Below are positions 62,396 through 64,000 of a stretch of DNA of 64,000 bases, in pieces. Within the stretch, counting starts at the first letter, position 1; every line of letters begins with the position of its first letter. The stretch is from JBDIAG01 sp963835085 (GTDB lineage Bacteria > Actinomycetota > Actinomycetes > Actinomycetales > CAWJMD01), in the NCBI GenBank assembly GCA_963835085.1, contig CAWIED010000002.1:124001-188000 (forward strand). Direction: 5' to 3'. The notes under the pieces are model-generated. The model was not told the DNA's origin. It saw only the letters and a list, made by a program, of their open reading frames with translations, and made no database searches. A program made the translations under genes and the position numbers.

Positions 62396-63951
62396 GATTC
62401 GCTCCCGTGGGACTTGTAGGGCAGGAACTTGACGCCGTTCTCTCGAGCCTGCTCCAGTCGGTGACGGCCGCCCTCTGGGTTGAGCGTCCCATCGGCGCGC
62501 TCGCTACCCGAGATGGGATGGTTGAGCAAGTAGTCGTAGACGCCGGCCAGCCGGTGCTGTCCTTCGAGGCCGTGCTCCTGGTCGTATGCAGCGAAGTCGT
62601 CGCGGGTGGCACCCGCAGCAATGCCGGGCGCAATCTGGTCGTTCCAGGCGTTGACGGCATAGGCGATTTCTTCGGGCAGGCCGGGGGTGCGGTAGCCGAG
62701 AATCGGGTTGTCGCTGTAGTCGAAACGCTCAACGGGTTCGAGCGTGAGGCCACGCTCGGCGAGGGCCGAGGTGAGCGCCTCGTTCTCGGGCGAGTTGCCG
62801 AGGTCAACAGCATCGGACTGATCGCTTGCATCGGGTACCTCGGCAGTTTCCGGCGCAGGTGAGTCTTGCGTCTCGGGGGGCTCCGTCACCGGTGGTGTGT
62901 CCTGTCCGAGGCTGTCGGCTGCCTCGGCGTCGTACTCCTGGTGCGGTTCTTCGGTGGGGTGGGTTTCGTCCTTGGCCAGCGGTGGTTCACTTCCGAGGGT
63001 GTCGGGTGCCTCGGCGTCGTACTCCTGGTGCGGTTCTTCGGCAGGGCGGCCTTCGTCATGGTCGGCTTCGGTCAGTTCTTCGATCGAAGGCTCCGGTTGC
63101 TCAGCGCTATCCGGATTCTCTTCCGGGGCAACATCGGCTGCGTCCTCTGCCGAGGGCTCTTCGGCATCGCTCGCCGGTTCGACCGGGTCTTCGGCGATCG
63201 CCTCGCTCGACTCGGTGGGTTCACGTGCCGCATCGCTGCCTGCGGGTTCCTTCGGGTCTTCCCCGGCTGTTGGGTCTATAGCATCCGTCGGTTCGGCGTT
63301 CTGGACCGCGTCCGGGTTGTCGGGGCCCAGGTCGAGTGCTTCGTCCTCCTGCCAGTCGTGGGGTTCGGTGGCCGTCTCGCTCTGGGTGTCGGGTACATCC
63401 CCCAGATCGATGGCGTCGTCCGCCTCCCTGCCCATCTCGGGGGCATCGGGACTGGTTGCATCAGCGGCTGGCTCGGCGAGGTCTTCAACGGGTGTCTCGT
63501 TCGGTGCGGTGGGTTCACTTGCCACATCGCTGCCTGCAGGTTCCTTTGAGTCTTCCCCGGCTGCTGGGTCCATGGCATCCGCCGGTTCGGCATTCGGGGA
63601 CGAATCCAGGCTGTCGTGATGGCCCAGGTCGAGGACTTCGTCCTCCTGCCAGTCGTGGGGTTCGGTGGCCGTCTCGCTCTGGGTGTCGGGTGCATCCCCC
63701 AGATCGATGGCGTCGTCCGCCTCCCTTCCCGTCTCGGGGGCACCGGGGCTGGTTGCATCAACCGCTGGTTCGGCGAGATCTTCAGCGGGGGAAGCCTCTT
63801 CGACCTGTGGCACATCAGAGGCGTCCGGGGTTTCAGCGAGGTCGACGGGTTCGTCGGTCACGTCAGCTGCGGCCTCGGGAACAGCGACGTCTGCGCTCGT
63901 GTCGACCGGCTCGGCGGGAGCATCTGCGATGTCGGTATCGAGGTTGCTCAA
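62392..63951 (-). CDS. Acidic repeat protein with C-terminal globular domain, SPFH unit
   Basis: 519 residues, not recognised as a whole. Residues 1-390 are Asp/Glu/Ala/Pro-rich and disordered, with a 99-residue direct repeat (57-155 and 156-254; DDAIDLGD and TEPHDWQEDE in both) and a 29-residue repeat (EEPHQEYDAEA twice). The last 125 residues look folded: LEPVERFDYSDNPILGYRTP, NAWNDQIAPGIAAG and EGGRHRLEQARENGVKF. The final piece resembles the GRHRxxAA motif of ParB-like domains. Start TTG 63951 with GAGAGGAG upstream. ATGA overlap with the SPFH gene. It is the first gene of the three. Confidence 0.75.
   Translation of the reverse strand: MSNLDTDIADAPAEPVDTSADVAVPEAAADVTDEPVDLAETPDASDVPQVEEASPAEDLAEPAVDATSPGAPETGREADDAIDLGDAPDTQSETATEPHDWQEDEVLDLGHHDSLDSSPNAEPADAMDPAAGEDSKEPAGSDVASEPTAPNETPVEDLAEPAADATSPDAPEMGREADDAIDLGDVPDTQSETATEPHDWQEDEALDLGPDNPDAVQNAEPTDAIDPTAGEDPKEPAGSDAAREPTESSEAIAEDPVEPASDAEEPSAEDAADVAPEENPDSAEQPEPSIEELTEADHDEGRPAEEPHQEYDAEAPDTLGSEPPLAKDETHPTEEPHQEYDAEAADSLGQDTPPVTEPPETQDSPAPETAEVPDASDQSDAVDLGNSPENEALTSALAERGLTLEPVERFDYSDNPILGYRTPGLPEEIAYAVNAWNDQIAPGIAAGATRDDFAAYDQEHGLEGQHRLAGVYDYLLNHPISGSERADGTLNPEGGRHRLEQARENGVKFLPYKSHGSES
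63190..63783 (-). repeat. 297-bp direct tandem repeat within the acidic protein gene
   Basis: Codons 57-155 (63487-63783) and 156-254 (63190-63486) encode two similar 99-residue units, with long identical stretches such as DDAIDLGD and TQSETATEPHDWQEDE. It is a recent in-frame duplication. Confidence 0.9.
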
Positions 63952-64000
63952 GATGCCCGGCTCCTCTCGGCTTTGAGGGTCTTGCGGATCGTGGCGTCGG

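Noticed and set aside
1..64000. tRNA, rRNA, insertion sequence or prophage genes
   Set aside because: I looked for conserved tRNA arms, rRNA blocks, transposase and integrase motifs in all gaps and saw none. A computed scan (tRNAscan-SE, ISfinder) would settle this.

Overview
The window reads as a chromosomal segment of a high-GC actinobacterium. Evidence: pervasive GC-ending codons, mycothiol-type DinB proteins, a GntR/DasR-controlled N-acetylglucosamine PTS, an IdeR/DtxR iron box, and inositol-1-phosphate synthase next to a class A PBP, a GT87-like membrane enzyme and rpsF-ssb-rpsR-rplI-dnaB. That last gene order resembles the origin-proximal region of Mycobacterium and relatives. A Propionibacteriales-type host is my guess, not something the sequence proves. 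I see no rRNA, tRNA, CRISPR array, transposase or prophage.

Region 1 (0.3-18 kb) is conserved housekeeping: CCA-adding enzyme, galE, an MFS transporter, an FMN reductase, ino1, ponA, a GT87-like membrane enzyme, rpsF-ssb-rpsR-rplI, a MATE transporter, an unknown Ser/Thr-rich lipoprotein and dnaB. Just upstream of dnaB lies a dense cluster of DnaA-box-like nonamers.

Region 2 (18-36 kb) is accessory and visibly decaying. It has a PucR regulator divergent from an amine-oxidase-like FAD enzyme and a frameshifted cupin. It also has an orphan ParB/Srx-type toxin-like domain translationally coupled to an unknown protein, a nonsense-mutated gene, and truncated AraC and LuxR regulators joined back to back. 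A type B carboxylesterase is frameshifted and a ferredoxin-reductase-type oxidoreductase is broken by a 19-bp triplication. Intact genes here include two alpha/beta hydrolases, a GGDEF protein beside an EAL protein (c-di-GMP turnover), a GNAT, an AraC regulator and a monooxygenase-fold protein.

Region 3 (36-52 kb) holds a DoxX-like protein, an iron-box-controlled siderophore-interacting protein, a secreted molybdopterin-fold-like protein, GtrA, an NhaA-DsbA fusion and a DEAD-box helicase. Then comes the aminosugar system: a GntR/HutC regulator divergent from nagE-nagB-nagA with three dre-type operators between them, followed by an FGGY kinase and two VOC proteins.

Region 4 (52-64 kb) holds a five-gene peptide ABC transporter (lipoprotein SBP, two permeases, two ATPases), a NERD nuclease/UvrD-type helicase, and, convergent with it, an overlapping three-gene unit: acidic repeat protein, SPFH/zinc-ribbon protein, membrane protein with coiled coil.

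Four families of short inverted-repeat elements are scattered through intergenic DNA (families A-D below). They have no coding capacity and look like MITE/REP-type elements. They are the most distinctive non-coding signal in the window.
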